This document shows, in pieces, positions 19,070 through 27,535 of a DNA stretch of 64,000 nucleotides. The stretch is from CAVOEB01 sp965249645 (GTDB lineage: Bacteria; Pseudomonadota; Alphaproteobacteria; UBA828; JAPUJA01). The notes below the pieces were generated by a model, which did no database searches, was not told the DNA's origin, and saw only the letters and a list, made by a program, of their open reading frames with translations. A program made the translations under genes and the position numbers. The stretch lies in NCBI GenBank assembly GCA_965249645.1, contig CBDFML010000011.1, positions 620,001 to 684,000 of the forward strand, given 5' to 3'. Position 1 is the stretch's first letter, and each line of letters opens with the position of its first letter.

Positions 19070-20007
19070 CGCGAATCCTCGTCATAAAGCTCGGTGCGCT
19101 GGGGGACGTGGTTCTCGCCCTCGGGCCATTCCAGGCGATTCGGCGTCATCATGCCGCCGACCACATTACCCTGCTGACAACAGCGCCCTATGCCGAGCTC
19201 GCCCAAATGAGCGGCTGGTTCGGTGAAATCTGGACCGATCCCCGCCCGTCGTTGTTTCAGGTCGGGGCGTGGTTGGCGTTTCGCCGGCGGTTGCGGGCGG
19301 CGAAATTCTCGCGGGTCTATGATCTCCAAACCTCCGACCGCTCGTCAGCCTATTTTCGCCTGTTTTCGCGCACCCAACGGCCCGAATGGTCAGGTATCGC
19401 GCCCGGCTGCTCGCACCCGCATGCTAATTCCGGGCGGGACCGGATGCATACCGTTGAGCGCCAGGCCGAGCAGCTCGCGATGGCGGGTATCGCGGAGGTG
19501 CCAAGGCCCGACGTCGCCTGGCTCGATGCCGATATTGCCCCGTTTGCTCTGGACGAGCCGTTCGTGTTGCTGGTTCCGGGCGGCGCCGCCCATCGCCCCG
19601 CCAAGCGTTGGTCCGTATCCGCGTATGGCGAACTCGCACGCCGGCTTTTGGCCCGCGGCATTCAGCCCGTGCTGCTTGGGACTGAGACGGAACGCGACGT
19701 TCTTGACGCCCTTATCGATCAGGTGCCGGGCGTCGTCAGCCTCGCAGGGCGCACCGGCTTTGCCGAGATTGCGGGTCTTGCGCGGCGCGCCGAGGCGGCG
19801 GTCGGCAATGACACCGGGCCTATGCATTTGCTTGCGGCGGTCGGCTGTCCGGCCCTCGTGCTGTTTTCAAGCGAGTCCGATCCCGTGCTCAGCCGTCCGC
19901 GAGGCCCGGCAGTTGAACTGATCCGCGTCGATGACCTGGCGGCGCTGTCGGTGGATAAAGTTGAGCACAGGATACCGCGGCGCGACGGCACGGGGAGCGG
20001 GCGTTGA
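19066..20007 (+). CDS. Glycosyltransferase family 9 (heptosyltransferase-like)
   Basis: A 313-residue GT9 enzyme, the family of ADP-heptose:LPS heptosyltransferases. The N-terminus ILVIKLGALGDVVLALGPF is the classic GT9 glycine-rich loop. The C-domain has VLLVPGGAAHRPAKRW and the NDTGPMHLLAAVGCP block. The GTG start at 19066 overlaps the GT4 stop. Adding heptose to lipid A core is the usual role; the exact linkage is unknown. The thrS promoter overlaps its stop codon. Confidence 0.9.
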   Translation: MTRILVIKLGALGDVVLALGPFQAIRRHHAADHITLLTTAPYAELAQMSGWFGEIWTDPRPSLFQVGAWLAFRRRLRAAKFSRVYDLQTSDRSSAYFRLFSRTQRPEWSGIAPGCSHPHANSGRDRMHTVERQAEQLAMAGIAEVPRPDVAWLDADIAPFALDEPFVLLVPGGAAHRPAKRWSVSAYGELARRLLARGIQPVLLGTETERDVLDALIDQVPGVVSLAGRTGFAEIAGLARRAEAAVGNDTGPMHLLAAVGCPALVLFSSESDPVLSRPRGPAVELIRVDDLAALSVDKVEHRIPRRDGTGSGR

Positions 20008-20031
20008 CAGAGGGTAGCCTGACGCTAGAGT
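20004..20031 (+). promoter_or_regulatory. Sigma-70-type promoter for thrS
   Basis: TTGACA (20004-20009) overlaps the GT9 stop and is followed after 16 bases by TAGAGT (20026-20031). The roughly 40-base leader contains a small stem CCGGCT (20034-20039) / AGCCGG (about 20060-20065) before the thrS ATG. Confidence 0.6.
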
Positions 20032-20079
20032 GCCGGCTCCTTAATCTTTGTTAACCATAGCCGGGCAAATATTCAGGAC

Positions 20080-21990
20080 ATGGTCGCGATAACACTTCCC
20101 GACGGCAGCACGAAGTCGTTTGACGGTCCCGTAACGGGTGCGGAGATCGCGGCAGCGATCGGTCCCGGCCTTGCAAAGGCCGCGTTGGCCGTGCGCGTGG
20201 ACGGTGCGCTGTGGGATCTCGCGCGTGCTATCGAGAGCGATGCCGCCATCGAAATCATCACCGTAAAGGACGAGGACGGGCTCGAATTGCTGCGTCACGA
20301 CTCGGCGCATATCCTCGCGGAAGCTGCCAAGGAGGTGTTCCCCGAGGTCCAGGTAACTATTGGCCCCGCGATCGCGAATGGCTTCTACTACGATTTTGCC
20401 CGCGACGAGCCGTTTACGCCCGATGACCTTGAAACTCTCGAGGAGCGGATGCGCGAAATCGTAAAACGCGATGAAGCGATCGAGCGTGAAGTCTGGGAGC
20501 GCGACAAGGCGATCGAGTATTTCAAGAGTATCGGAGAGCATTACAAGGCAGAAATCATTGCCGACCTGCCGGTCGACGAGGCGATCACGCTCTATCGCCA
20601 GGGCGCGTTCGTCGATCTGTGCCGAGGACCGCATTTGCCTTCGACAGGTCGAGTGGGCACGTTCAAGCTTCTCAAGCTGGCCGGTGCTTACTGGCGAGGT
20701 GATTCCCGCAACGAGATGCTCCAGCGAATCTACGGCACTGCCTGGCCCGATGAAAAACAGCTCAAGGCCTACCTGACCCGTCTTGAAGAGGCGGAGAAGC
20801 GCGATCACAGGAGGCTGGGCCGCGAGTTGGAACTGTTCCATTTCCAGGAAGAGGCGGCAGGCTCGGTGTTCTGGCATCCCAAGGGCTGGACGCTCTACCT
20901 GATTCTCGAGGACTACGTCCGGCGTCGTCTGACCGACGCCGGATATGTCGAGGTCAACACGCCACAGCTCGTCGACCGCGCGTTGTGGGAGGACTCCGGC
21001 CATTGGGAGAAATTCCGCGAGCACATGTTCACCGCAGTGTCCGAGGACCGGGTTCTTGCGCTCAAGCCGATGAACTGTCCTTGCCACGTCCAGATTTTTC
21101 GTCAGGGAGTGAAAAGCTATCGCGACCTGCCGCTGCGTATGGCCGAGTTCGGTGCCTGCATGCGCAACGAACCCTCGGGCGCGCTGCACGGCCTGATGCG
21201 GGTTCGTGCCTTTACCCAGGACGATGCCCATATTTTCTGCACCGAGGATCAGATCACGCCGGAGACCAAGGAGTTTTGCGATCTTCTGCGCTCGATCTAT
21301 GCGGATCTCGGCTTTGAGGACGTCCATGTCAAGTTCGCGGACCGGCCCGAGGTTCGCGCGGGCAGCGACGAGGTCTGGGACCGCGCCGAAGCGGCCTTGA
21401 AGAAAGCCTGCGAGGAGGCGGGGCTCGACTATTCGCTCAATCCCGGCGAAGGCGCGTTCTACGGCCCCAAGCTCGAGTTCGTGCTGCGCGACGTTATCGG
21501 TCGCGAATGGCAATGCGGCACGCTTCAGGTCGACTTCGTGCTGCCCGAGCGGCTCGACGCGTCCTACGTGGGCGAGGATGGTGCGAAACATCGCCCCGTC
21601 ATGCTCCATCGGACGATATTGGGCTCGCTCGAACGCTTTACGGGAATCCTGATCGAGCATTACGCGGGCAAGTTTCCGCTCTGGCTGGCGCCGATCCAGG
21701 TCGTCGTTGCGACGATCACCGACGAGAGCAACGCTTACGCCCGTGAAGTCTCGGACCGTCTGGGCCGCGCGGGGTTGCGCGTCGTGCTCGATAGCGACAA
21801 TGAAAAAATCGGCTACAAGGTGCGTCGTCATTCCGTGGTCAAGGTGCCGGTTATCCTTGCGATTGGAAAACGCGAGGCCGACGAGCGCAGCGTTTCGCTG
21901 CGTCGCCTGGGAGCCAAGGACCAAGAATCGCTTGCGCTCGATGAGGCGGTCGATATTCTTGTCCGCGAAGCAGCGGGCCCCGCGACGTGA
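20080..21990 (+). CDS. thrS: Threonyl-tRNA synthetase
   Basis: A 636-residue class II synthetase that charges tRNA-Thr. The order is TGS domain (1-60, ITLPDGSTKSFDG), editing domain with the zinc-site-like HDSAHILAEA near residue 72 and DLCRGPHLPSTG, catalytic core with motif 2 in FGACMRNEPSGALHGLMRVRAF and motif 3 in RPVMLHRTILGSLERF, and the C-terminal anticodon domain (about 535-636). It heads the translation block and has its own promoter. infC follows after a 48-base leader. Confidence 0.98.
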   Translation: MVAITLPDGSTKSFDGPVTGAEIAAAIGPGLAKAALAVRVDGALWDLARAIESDAAIEIITVKDEDGLELLRHDSAHILAEAAKEVFPEVQVTIGPAIANGFYYDFARDEPFTPDDLETLEERMREIVKRDEAIEREVWERDKAIEYFKSIGEHYKAEIIADLPVDEAITLYRQGAFVDLCRGPHLPSTGRVGTFKLLKLAGAYWRGDSRNEMLQRIYGTAWPDEKQLKAYLTRLEEAEKRDHRRLGRELELFHFQEEAAGSVFWHPKGWTLYLILEDYVRRRLTDAGYVEVNTPQLVDRALWEDSGHWEKFREHMFTAVSEDRVLALKPMNCPCHVQIFRQGVKSYRDLPLRMAEFGACMRNEPSGALHGLMRVRAFTQDDAHIFCTEDQITPETKEFCDLLRSIYADLGFEDVHVKFADRPEVRAGSDEVWDRAEAALKKACEEAGLDYSLNPGEGAFYGPKLEFVLRDVIGREWQCGTLQVDFVLPERLDASYVGEDGAKHRPVMLHRTILGSLERFTGILIEHYAGKFPLWLAPIQVVVATITDESNAYAREVSDRLGRAGLRVVLDSDNEKIGYKVRRHSVVKVPVILAIGKREADERSVSLRRLGAKDQESLALDEAVDILVREAAGPAT

Positions 21991-22026
21991 TGCGAGCCAG
22001 CGAGAGCTTCACGCCTCAATGGAAAA

Positions 22027-22041
22027 GGAGTTGGTTGGATA
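22027..22041 (+). promoter_or_regulatory. Shine-Dalgarno and unusual AUA start of infC
   Basis: GGAG at 22027-22030, preceded by AAAA, is followed eight bases later by ATA (22039-22041), in frame with infC. The alternative GTG at 22060 has no ribosome site at a workable distance. Non-canonical starts (AUU, AUC, AUA) are a known device of infC, because IF3 itself rejects them. Confidence 0.6.
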
Positions 22042-22575
22042 GTTAGACATACGTCGACGGTGCCCCCCTCACGCGAGGGACCGCGCGCCAATGAATTCAT
22101 CACCACACCGCAAGTGCGGCTCATCGATGAAACCGGGGAAAATCGTGGAGTGGTCGACACCGAGGAGGCGATCGGCATGGCCGACAATGTCGGCCTCGAC
22201 CTCGTTGAGATTTCACCCAACGCCGCGCCGCCGGTGTGCAAGATCATGGATTACGGCCGCTTCAAGTATGAGGCCCAGAAGCGCGCCAACGAAGCCCGCA
22301 AGAAACAAAAAACCATCGACGTCAAGGAGATCAAGATGCGTCCGGGCATCGAGACGGCGGACTACCAGGTCAAGATGCGCAACATCGTCCGATTTCTTAA
22401 CGATGGTGACAAGGTCAAGGTTACCCTGCGCTTCCGCGGTCGAGAAATGGCTCATCAGGAGCGCGGCATGGACGTTCTCAAGCGGGTGGAGGAAGATCTG
22501 GAGGGCTTGGCCAAGGTCGAGCAGATGCCCAAGCTTGAAGGTCGCCAGATGACCATGGTGGTTGCGCGGAAATAG
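22039..22575 (+). CDS. infC: Translation initiation factor IF-3
   Basis: IF-3 binds the 30S subunit, prevents premature joining with 50S and proofreads the start codon. The N-domain segment VRLIDETGENRGVV and the linker/C-domain KEIKMRPGIETADYQVKMRN and VTLRFRGREMAHQERG are unmistakable. From the proposed ATA start the product is 178 residues beginning MVRHTSTVPPSRE; from the GTG at 22060 it would be 171. Alphaproteobacterial IF-3 proteins usually have a basic N-terminal stretch before PPSREGPRAN, which favours the longer form. Second gene of the thrS-infC-rpmI-rplT-pheST order. Confidence 0.95.
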   Translation: MVRHTSTVPPSREGPRANEFITTPQVRLIDETGENRGVVDTEEAIGMADNVGLDLVEISPNAAPPVCKIMDYGRFKYEAQKRANEARKKQKTIDVKEIKMRPGIETADYQVKMRNIVRFLNDGDKVKVTLRFRGREMAHQERGMDVLKRVEEDLEGLAKVEQMPKLEGRQMTMVVARK

Positions 22576-22604
22576 CCGGTCGAGCCTGTCGTAGCCTCGG
22601 GTTT

Positions 22605-22643
22605 CCGTGACTCACGGATAATTCGAAATTCAGCTCGAATTTC
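22605..22643 (+). repeat. Two small hairpins after infC
   Basis: CCGTG-act-CACGG (22605-22617) and GAAATTC-agctc-GAATTTC (22625-22643) are perfect inverted repeats in the 199-base gap between infC and the response regulator. The second is AT-rich and is followed by TTAACG. They could attenuate or process the transcript, or bind a regulator; no T-run makes a standard terminator. Confidence 0.45.
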
Positions 22644-22774
22644 TTAACGATGATTTCGAACTCTTTAACCTTTGGCCGCTAGCGTTGCCGAGTGGTTAGT
22701 GGGTTGCCGGACGCGCTCTTTAGAGCAATTCGGTGCCTATTACGGCAAGGTCCATCTGACAGGGATGTTAAGAC

Positions 22775-23194
22775 GTGCAAAGTGAAAGCCCCGCAGCCCG
22801 GACCGGATCCCTCATTTTGGGCGTCGACGACGATGCCGTGAACATGCGGCTGATCCGGGAAGTCGTGGAAGTCATGGGGCACACCTTTCTCGGTGCGACC
22901 AACGGCGCCGACGCGCTTCGCCTGCTCTATCGCGTCAACCCGAAGCTCATTCTGCTCGACGTCATGATGCCGGAGATGGACGGCTACGAGGCGTGCCGCC
23001 GGATCCGCCAGGAATTTCCCATGCTGCGCGCGCCGATTATCTTTCTGACCGCGCTCAATAGCCCTGAGGACGTGGCGCGCGGCCTGGGCTCGCAGGGCAA
23101 CGACTACGTGATCAAGCCGTTTACTCCCGATCGCCTGCGCCAGCGCATCACCCACTGGCTGCGGGTCGGCGTACCCGTCGAAGAAGACGCCTGA
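22775..23194 (+). CDS. Single-domain response regulator (CheY-like)
   Basis: A 139-residue receiver domain with no output domain. The acidic pocket is in GVDDDAVNM, the phospho-acceptor Asp is in LILLDVMMPEMDGYEAC, the conserved Thr in IIFLTALN and the Lys in DYVIKPFTPD. It probably relays a phosphate or acts by protein contact. GTG start at 22775. It is inserted between infC and rpmI, an unusual place; the rpmI promoter follows its end, so its expression can be separate from the ribosomal-protein genes. Cognate kinase not visible. Confidence 0.92.
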   Translation: MQSESPAARTGSLILGVDDDAVNMRLIREVVEVMGHTFLGATNGADALRLLYRVNPKLILLDVMMPEMDGYEACRRIRQEFPMLRAPIIFLTALNSPEDVARGLGSQGNDYVIKPFTPDRLRQRITHWLRVGVPVEEDA

Positions 23195-23243
23195 CGGTTT
23201 GTTCCGTCATACCAGCTGCGCGCGCACGATTCGCGTGCAACCC

Positions 23244-23272
23244 TTGCATTCCCGACCTTCCCTCGCTATAAC
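23244..23272 (+). promoter_or_regulatory. Sigma-70-type promoter for rpmI-rplT-pheST
   Basis: TTGCAT (23244-23249) and TATAAC (23267-23272) are separated by exactly 17 bases. Transcription would begin near 23280, giving a leader of about 85 bases before rpmI. Confidence 0.7.
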
Positions 23273-23316
23273 CCGGCCTTCTCAATTGGACGGTCCGGCC
23301 CAAGGCATGCCCAGCC

Positions 23317-23351
23317 GTCCCGCGTGTCTCAGTTGCCTGCTTCGGCGGGAC
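23317..23351 (+). promoter_or_regulatory. Leader hairpin abutting the rpmI ribosome site
   Basis: GTCCCGC (23317-23323) pairs perfectly with GCGGGAC (23345-23351) across a 21-base loop. The AGGAGG Shine-Dalgarno of rpmI begins one base later (23353). This geometry would suit translational control, as known for L20 autoregulation of the rpmI-rplT messenger in other bacteria. The link to L20 is inference. Confidence 0.45.
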
Positions 23352-23365
23352 AGGAGGTCGACAAA

Positions 23366-23566
23366 ATGCCTAAGCTCAAGAGCAAGAGCGGCGCCAAGAA
23401 GCGTTTCCGCGTCACGGGAACGGGCAAGCTTGTGCGCAATCATGCCGGTCACAATCATTTCCTCGCCAAGAAGGCAAAAAAGGTAAAGCGCGCCCATCGG
23501 CGGGCTTCGGTCATGGCTCCGTCGGATCAGCGTATCGTCCTTAAATATTTGCCCTATCACCGGTAA
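23366..23566 (+). CDS. rpmI: 50S ribosomal protein L35
   Basis: A 66-residue ribosomal protein beginning MPKLKSKSGAKKRF, with the conserved GKLVRNHAGHNHF and ending LKYLPYHR. Very basic, as expected. The AGGAGG ribosome site at 23353-23357 fixes this ATG over a longer in-frame extension. It lies 12 bases before rplT. Confidence 0.98.
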   Translation: MPKLKSKSGAKKRFRVTGTGKLVRNHAGHNHFLAKKAKKVKRAHRRASVMAPSDQRIVLKYLPYHR

Positions 23567-23578
23567 GGAAGGGACGCC

Positions 23579-23944
23579 ATGGCACGGGTCAAACGGGGCG
23601 TCACCAAGCACGCCCGCCACAAAAAGGTTCTCTCCCGGGCGAGCGGCTACCGGGGACGCGCGAAGAACACCGTCCGCATCGGTATCGAGCGAGTCGAAAA
23701 AGGGCTGCAATACGCCTATCGGGACAGGCGTAACCGCAAGCGCAGTTTTCGCGCCTTGTGGATCCAGCGGATCAACGCCGCCGCCCGCGAGCATGGCCTG
23801 ACATACGCGAAATTTATTAACGGCCTGTCGAAGGCCGGGGTGGAGATCGATCGCAAGGTGCTGGCCGACCTTGCCGTACGCGAGCCGGCGGCGTTCAAGG
23901 AGTTGGTCGCCAAAGCCCAGGCTGCACTCGCCGCGGGCACCTGA
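23579..23944 (+). CDS. rplT: 50S ribosomal protein L20
   Basis: A 121-residue early-assembly protein of the 50S subunit, binding 23S rRNA through its long basic N-terminal helix (ARVKRGVTKHARHKKVL, GYRGRAKNTVR). The globular C-domain (AREHGLTYAKFINGLSKAGV, LADLAVREPAAF) is also the part that binds messenger in autoregulation elsewhere. Full length; AGGAAGG precedes the ATG. Confidence 0.98.
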   Translation: MARVKRGVTKHARHKKVLSRASGYRGRAKNTVRIGIERVEKGLQYAYRDRRNRKRSFRALWIQRINAAAREHGLTYAKFINGLSKAGVEIDRKVLADLAVREPAAFKELVAKAQAALAAGT

Positions 23945-23984
23945 GCCGGCGGCTCACCGACCCGCCTTTCGGGGGGGGAGGGAC

Positions 23985-25061
23985 ATGGACGATCTCAACC
24001 AGCTTCGTGCCGAGATTCTCGACGACATAGCGGCTGCCAACGACGAGGCAGCGCTTGAAACCGTGCGTGTGGCCGAACTGGGCAAGAAGGGTCGCGTCTC
24101 GCTCCTGATGAAAGGACTGGGAGGGCTCGACCCCGACGAGCGCAAGGCGGCGGGCCAGAATCTCAATACGCTCAAGGCCGAACTGTTCGAAGCAATCGAT
24201 GCCCGCCGCGTCGGGCTGAAATTGGGCGCTCTCGATGCCCGCCTCGCGACGGAGGTGATTGACGTGACCCAGCCGGCGCGTCCCGAGACCCCCGGAACCA
24301 TCCATCCCATTACGCAAGTGACCGACGAGCTCGTCGCGATCTTCGCCGACATGGGGTTCTCGGTCGTGGAAGGCCCCGACATCGAGGACGACTTCCACAA
24401 TTTCACGGCGCTCAACATTCCACCCGAGCATCCGGCGCGACAGATGCACGACACCTTTTATCTGCCCGAGGCCGAGGACGGTACGCGCAAGGTGCTGCGC
24501 ACCCACACCTCGCCGGTTCAAATTCGCACTATGCAGGCTGGACCACCGCCCTACCGCATCATCGCGCCGGGGCGGACCTATCGCTGTGATTCCGACATCA
24601 CCCACACACCGATGTTCCATCAGATCGAAGGGCTGCTGGTCGACCGGGTGACCCATATGGGCCATCTCAAAGGCTGTCTGATCGACTTTGCCCGGACCTT
24701 CTTCGGGGCCGGCGACGTACCGGTGCGTTTTCGCCCCTCGTTTTTCCCCTTCACCGAGCCGTCGGCCGAGATGGATGTTGCCTGTTCGCGCGAAGGCGGC
24801 GAGCTGAAGATCGGTGAGGGCGGCGACTGGCTCGAGATCCTGGGCTGCGGCATGGTCCATCCCAACGTGCTCGAAAATGTCGGCGTCGATGCCACCGAAT
24901 TTCAGGGCTTCGCCTTCGGTCTCGGCATCGAGCGCGTCGCGATGCTTAAATACGGCATCCCCGACCTGCGCACATTCTTCGATTCCGATTTGCGCTGGTT
25001 GCGTCACTACGGCTTTTCCGCCTTCGATGTGCCCAGCCTGGCCGGAGGCTTGGCGCGATGA
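23985..25061 (+). CDS. pheS: Phenylalanyl-tRNA synthetase alpha subunit
   Basis: A 358-residue catalytic subunit of the alpha2-beta2 class II synthetase. The N-terminal coiled-coil (about 1-90) binds tRNA, and the catalytic core includes GFSVVEGPDIEDDFHNF, LRTHTSPVQIRTM and motif 3 FGLGIERVAMLKYGIPDLR. GGGGGAGGGAC immediately precedes the ATG. Its stop overlaps the pheT start (ATGA), which helps equimolar synthesis. Confidence 0.98.
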   Translation: MDDLNQLRAEILDDIAAANDEAALETVRVAELGKKGRVSLLMKGLGGLDPDERKAAGQNLNTLKAELFEAIDARRVGLKLGALDARLATEVIDVTQPARPETPGTIHPITQVTDELVAIFADMGFSVVEGPDIEDDFHNFTALNIPPEHPARQMHDTFYLPEAEDGTRKVLRTHTSPVQIRTMQAGPPPYRIIAPGRTYRCDSDITHTPMFHQIEGLLVDRVTHMGHLKGCLIDFARTFFGAGDVPVRFRPSFFPFTEPSAEMDVACSREGGELKIGEGGDWLEILGCGMVHPNVLENVGVDATEFQGFAFGLGIERVAMLKYGIPDLRTFFDSDLRWLRHYGFSAFDVPSLAGGLAR

Positions 25062-27466
25062 GGTTCACTCTCTCCTGGCTCAAGCAGTATCTGGAGACCG
25101 ACGCGTCGATCGACGAGATCGCGGAGCGTTTAACGGCGCTCGGCCTCGAGGTTGAGCAGGTGGTTGACCGGACGGCCGTCCTGGCGCCCTTTACGGTGGC
25201 CTCGGTGATTTCCGCCGATCCCCATCCCGACGCCGACAAGCTTCGGGTCTGCATCGTCGATACCGGCTCGGAGACCCTGCAGGTGGTGTGCGGCGCGCCC
25301 AACGCGCGGGCCGGCATGAAGGGCGTGTTCGCGATGTCGGGCACGGTGATACCGGGCACCGGGCTCAAACTCAAGAAGAGCGAGATCCGCGGTGTTGAAA
25401 GCAACGGCATGCTGTGTTCGGAACGCGAGATGGGGCTTTCGGACGATCACGACAGCATCATCGAACTGCCTGATGACGCGCCCCTCGGAGCGCCCTTCGC
25501 CGGCGTGATGGGGCTGGACGATCCGGTAATCGAGATCCAGGTCACCCCGAATCGGGCGGATTGCCTCGGGGTGCATGGCATCGCCCGCGATCTGGCCGCG
25601 GCCGGCCTTGGCAGTCTCAAGGGCCTCGATACCGCCCCGGTGCCCGGCACGTTCAAGAGCCCGGTCACGCTCAAGCTTGAGTTCGCCCCGGACCATGCCG
25701 GCGCCTGCCCGCTGTTCGTGGCCCGCCTGGTGCGCGGCGTGACCAACGGGCCGAGCCCGGCCTGGCTGCAGGAACGCCTGCTCTCGGTGGGCCTGAGGCC
25801 AATCTCCGCGCTGGTCGATATCACGAACTACCTCACGATCGGCCTCGGCCGCCCGGCCCATGTCTTCGACGCGGGTCGGATCAAGGGCGATTTGTGGGTG
25901 CGCACGGGGTGTGGCGGCCAGACGATCCACGCGCTCGACGGCAAGGATTACACCCTCGACGACAAGATGACCGGGATCGGCGACGAATCGGGCCTGCTCT
26001 CGATCGCCGGCGTGATGGGCGGCGAATCGACGGGTTGTACCGAGAGCACGACGGACGTGCTGCTCGAAATCGCCCTGTTCGATCCTGCGCGCACGGCACG
26101 CACGGGACGCACTCTCGGTATCGAGTCCGACGCGCGTTACCGCTTTGAACGCGGGGTGGACCCGGCCTTTGCCATTCCGGGAGCCGAGATCGGCACCCGG
26201 TTGATTCTCGAGCTGTGCGGCGGCGAGGCCAGCGAGCTTCTGGTGGCGGGTGATGTTCCGGAGTGGAGCCGGCAGATCGCCTTCGACACCTCGCATGTCG
26301 CGCGCGTGGGCGGGGTCGAAATGGAAGAAAGTGAAGCGGGGCGCATTCTGCTGGCGCTGGGTTACCGGATCGACGAGCTGGGCTCGCGCGAGTTGGTGGT
26401 CGAGCCGCCGTCGTGGCGCGGCGATGTGGCGCGGCCCGCTGACCTTGTCGAGGATTTGCTCCGGATTCACGGTTACGACAAGATCCCGGCGGTCTCACTG
26501 CACCGCCCTTCGGGCCCACCGGTAGCGGCGATCGACCTGGCCTTGCAGCGTGTCAGCCGGATCAAGCATGCCCTCGCGGCCCGGGGCCTGAGCGAGACGG
26601 TGACCTGGTCGTTTACCTCGAATAGTGATGCCGCGTTGTTCGGCGGCGTGCCCGACAGTCTGCGCTTGGCCAATCCGATCAGCGCCGATCTCGATGTCAT
26701 GCGCCCGTCAATCCTGCCCACCCTGATACGCGGTGTTGCCCAGAATGTTGCCCGCGGGCGCGAGAATATCGGTCTGTTCGAAGTCGGACCCCAATTCGCC
26801 GGCGACGCGCCCGAGGATGAATCACGCGTCGCGGCGGGGTTGCGGCGCGGCTGGTCGGGTCCGCGTCACTGGGCGGGCGAGCGACGCGCGCTCGACGCTT
26901 TCGACGCCAAAGCCGACGCGCTGGCCGCGTTACAGGTTTGCGGACTTGCAGTCGACGGTTTGCAGAGCCGCGCCGAGGCCCCCGGCTGGTATCACCCCGG
27001 GCGCTCCGGCGTGCTTGCGCTTGGGCCCAATGTGATGGCCAATTTCGGCGAGCTTCACCCGGCGGTGCTGAGCGCGCTCGATCTCGACGGGCCCGTCGTG
27101 GGCTTCGAATTGATGCTCGACGCGCTGCCGAAACCCAAGGGCAGGAAAAGCGGGCGCGCCCGGCCGGCGCTCCGGGCCTCGGATCTTCCGGCGGTGGAGC
27201 GCGATTTCGCCTTTGTGGTCGACGAGGCGGTGACCGCCGAGGCGGTATTGCGCGCGGCAAAGGGCGCGGAAAGGACCCTGATCGGCGAGGTCCGGCTGTT
27301 TGACGTTTATCGTGGCGAGGGCGTGGCCGAGGGCAAGAAGAGCCTTGCCGTCGCAGTGCGCCTTCAGCCGACGGACCATACCTTCGCGGACGCCGAGATT
27401 GAGGCCATCGGCGGTAAAATCGTCACGGCCGTGGCCAAGGCGACCGGTGCCAGCCTGCGGGACTAG
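25058..27466 (+). CDS. pheT: Phenylalanyl-tRNA synthetase beta subunit
   Basis: An 802-residue beta subunit. It begins MRFTLSWLKQYLETD and includes the EMAP/tRNA-binding fold (about 40-150), the B3/B4 editing domain (GIARDLAAAGLG, SALVDITNYLTIGLGRP), the B5 domains and the C-terminal anticodon-binding FDX-ACB domain (FDVYRGEGVAEGKKSLAVAVRL). It hydrolyses Tyr-tRNA(Phe). Normal length, uninterrupted. ihfA, which follows pheT in enterobacteria, is absent here; an SDR follows instead. Confidence 0.98.
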   Translation: MRFTLSWLKQYLETDASIDEIAERLTALGLEVEQVVDRTAVLAPFTVASVISADPHPDADKLRVCIVDTGSETLQVVCGAPNARAGMKGVFAMSGTVIPGTGLKLKKSEIRGVESNGMLCSEREMGLSDDHDSIIELPDDAPLGAPFAGVMGLDDPVIEIQVTPNRADCLGVHGIARDLAAAGLGSLKGLDTAPVPGTFKSPVTLKLEFAPDHAGACPLFVARLVRGVTNGPSPAWLQERLLSVGLRPISALVDITNYLTIGLGRPAHVFDAGRIKGDLWVRTGCGGQTIHALDGKDYTLDDKMTGIGDESGLLSIAGVMGGESTGCTESTTDVLLEIALFDPARTARTGRTLGIESDARYRFERGVDPAFAIPGAEIGTRLILELCGGEASELLVAGDVPEWSRQIAFDTSHVARVGGVEMEESEAGRILLALGYRIDELGSRELVVEPPSWRGDVARPADLVEDLLRIHGYDKIPAVSLHRPSGPPVAAIDLALQRVSRIKHALAARGLSETVTWSFTSNSDAALFGGVPDSLRLANPISADLDVMRPSILPTLIRGVAQNVARGRENIGLFEVGPQFAGDAPEDESRVAAGLRRGWSGPRHWAGERRALDAFDAKADALAALQVCGLAVDGLQSRAEAPGWYHPGRSGVLALGPNVMANFGELHPAVLSALDLDGPVVGFELMLDALPKPKGRKSGRARPALRASDLPAVERDFAFVVDEAVTAEAVLRAAKGAERTLIGEVRLFDVYRGEGVAEGKKSLAVAVRLQPTDHTFADAEIEAIGGKIVTAVAKATGASLRD

Positions 27467-27535
27467 ACCGCCCCGCCGCCTCTGCTAGACTGCCCGCCGT
27501 CACAGCATCGGGCGACGCTCAGAGGGAGAAATTTC

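Noticed and set aside
20041..21924. 627-codon minus-strand frame opposite thrS
   Set aside because: Shadow of the thrS reading frame in GC-rich codons; no motif or ribosome site of its own.
22644..22668. CtrA binding site (TTAA-N7-TTAA) before the response regulator
   Set aside because: Two TTAA half-sites are present but 17 bases apart, which does not fit the consensus spacing.
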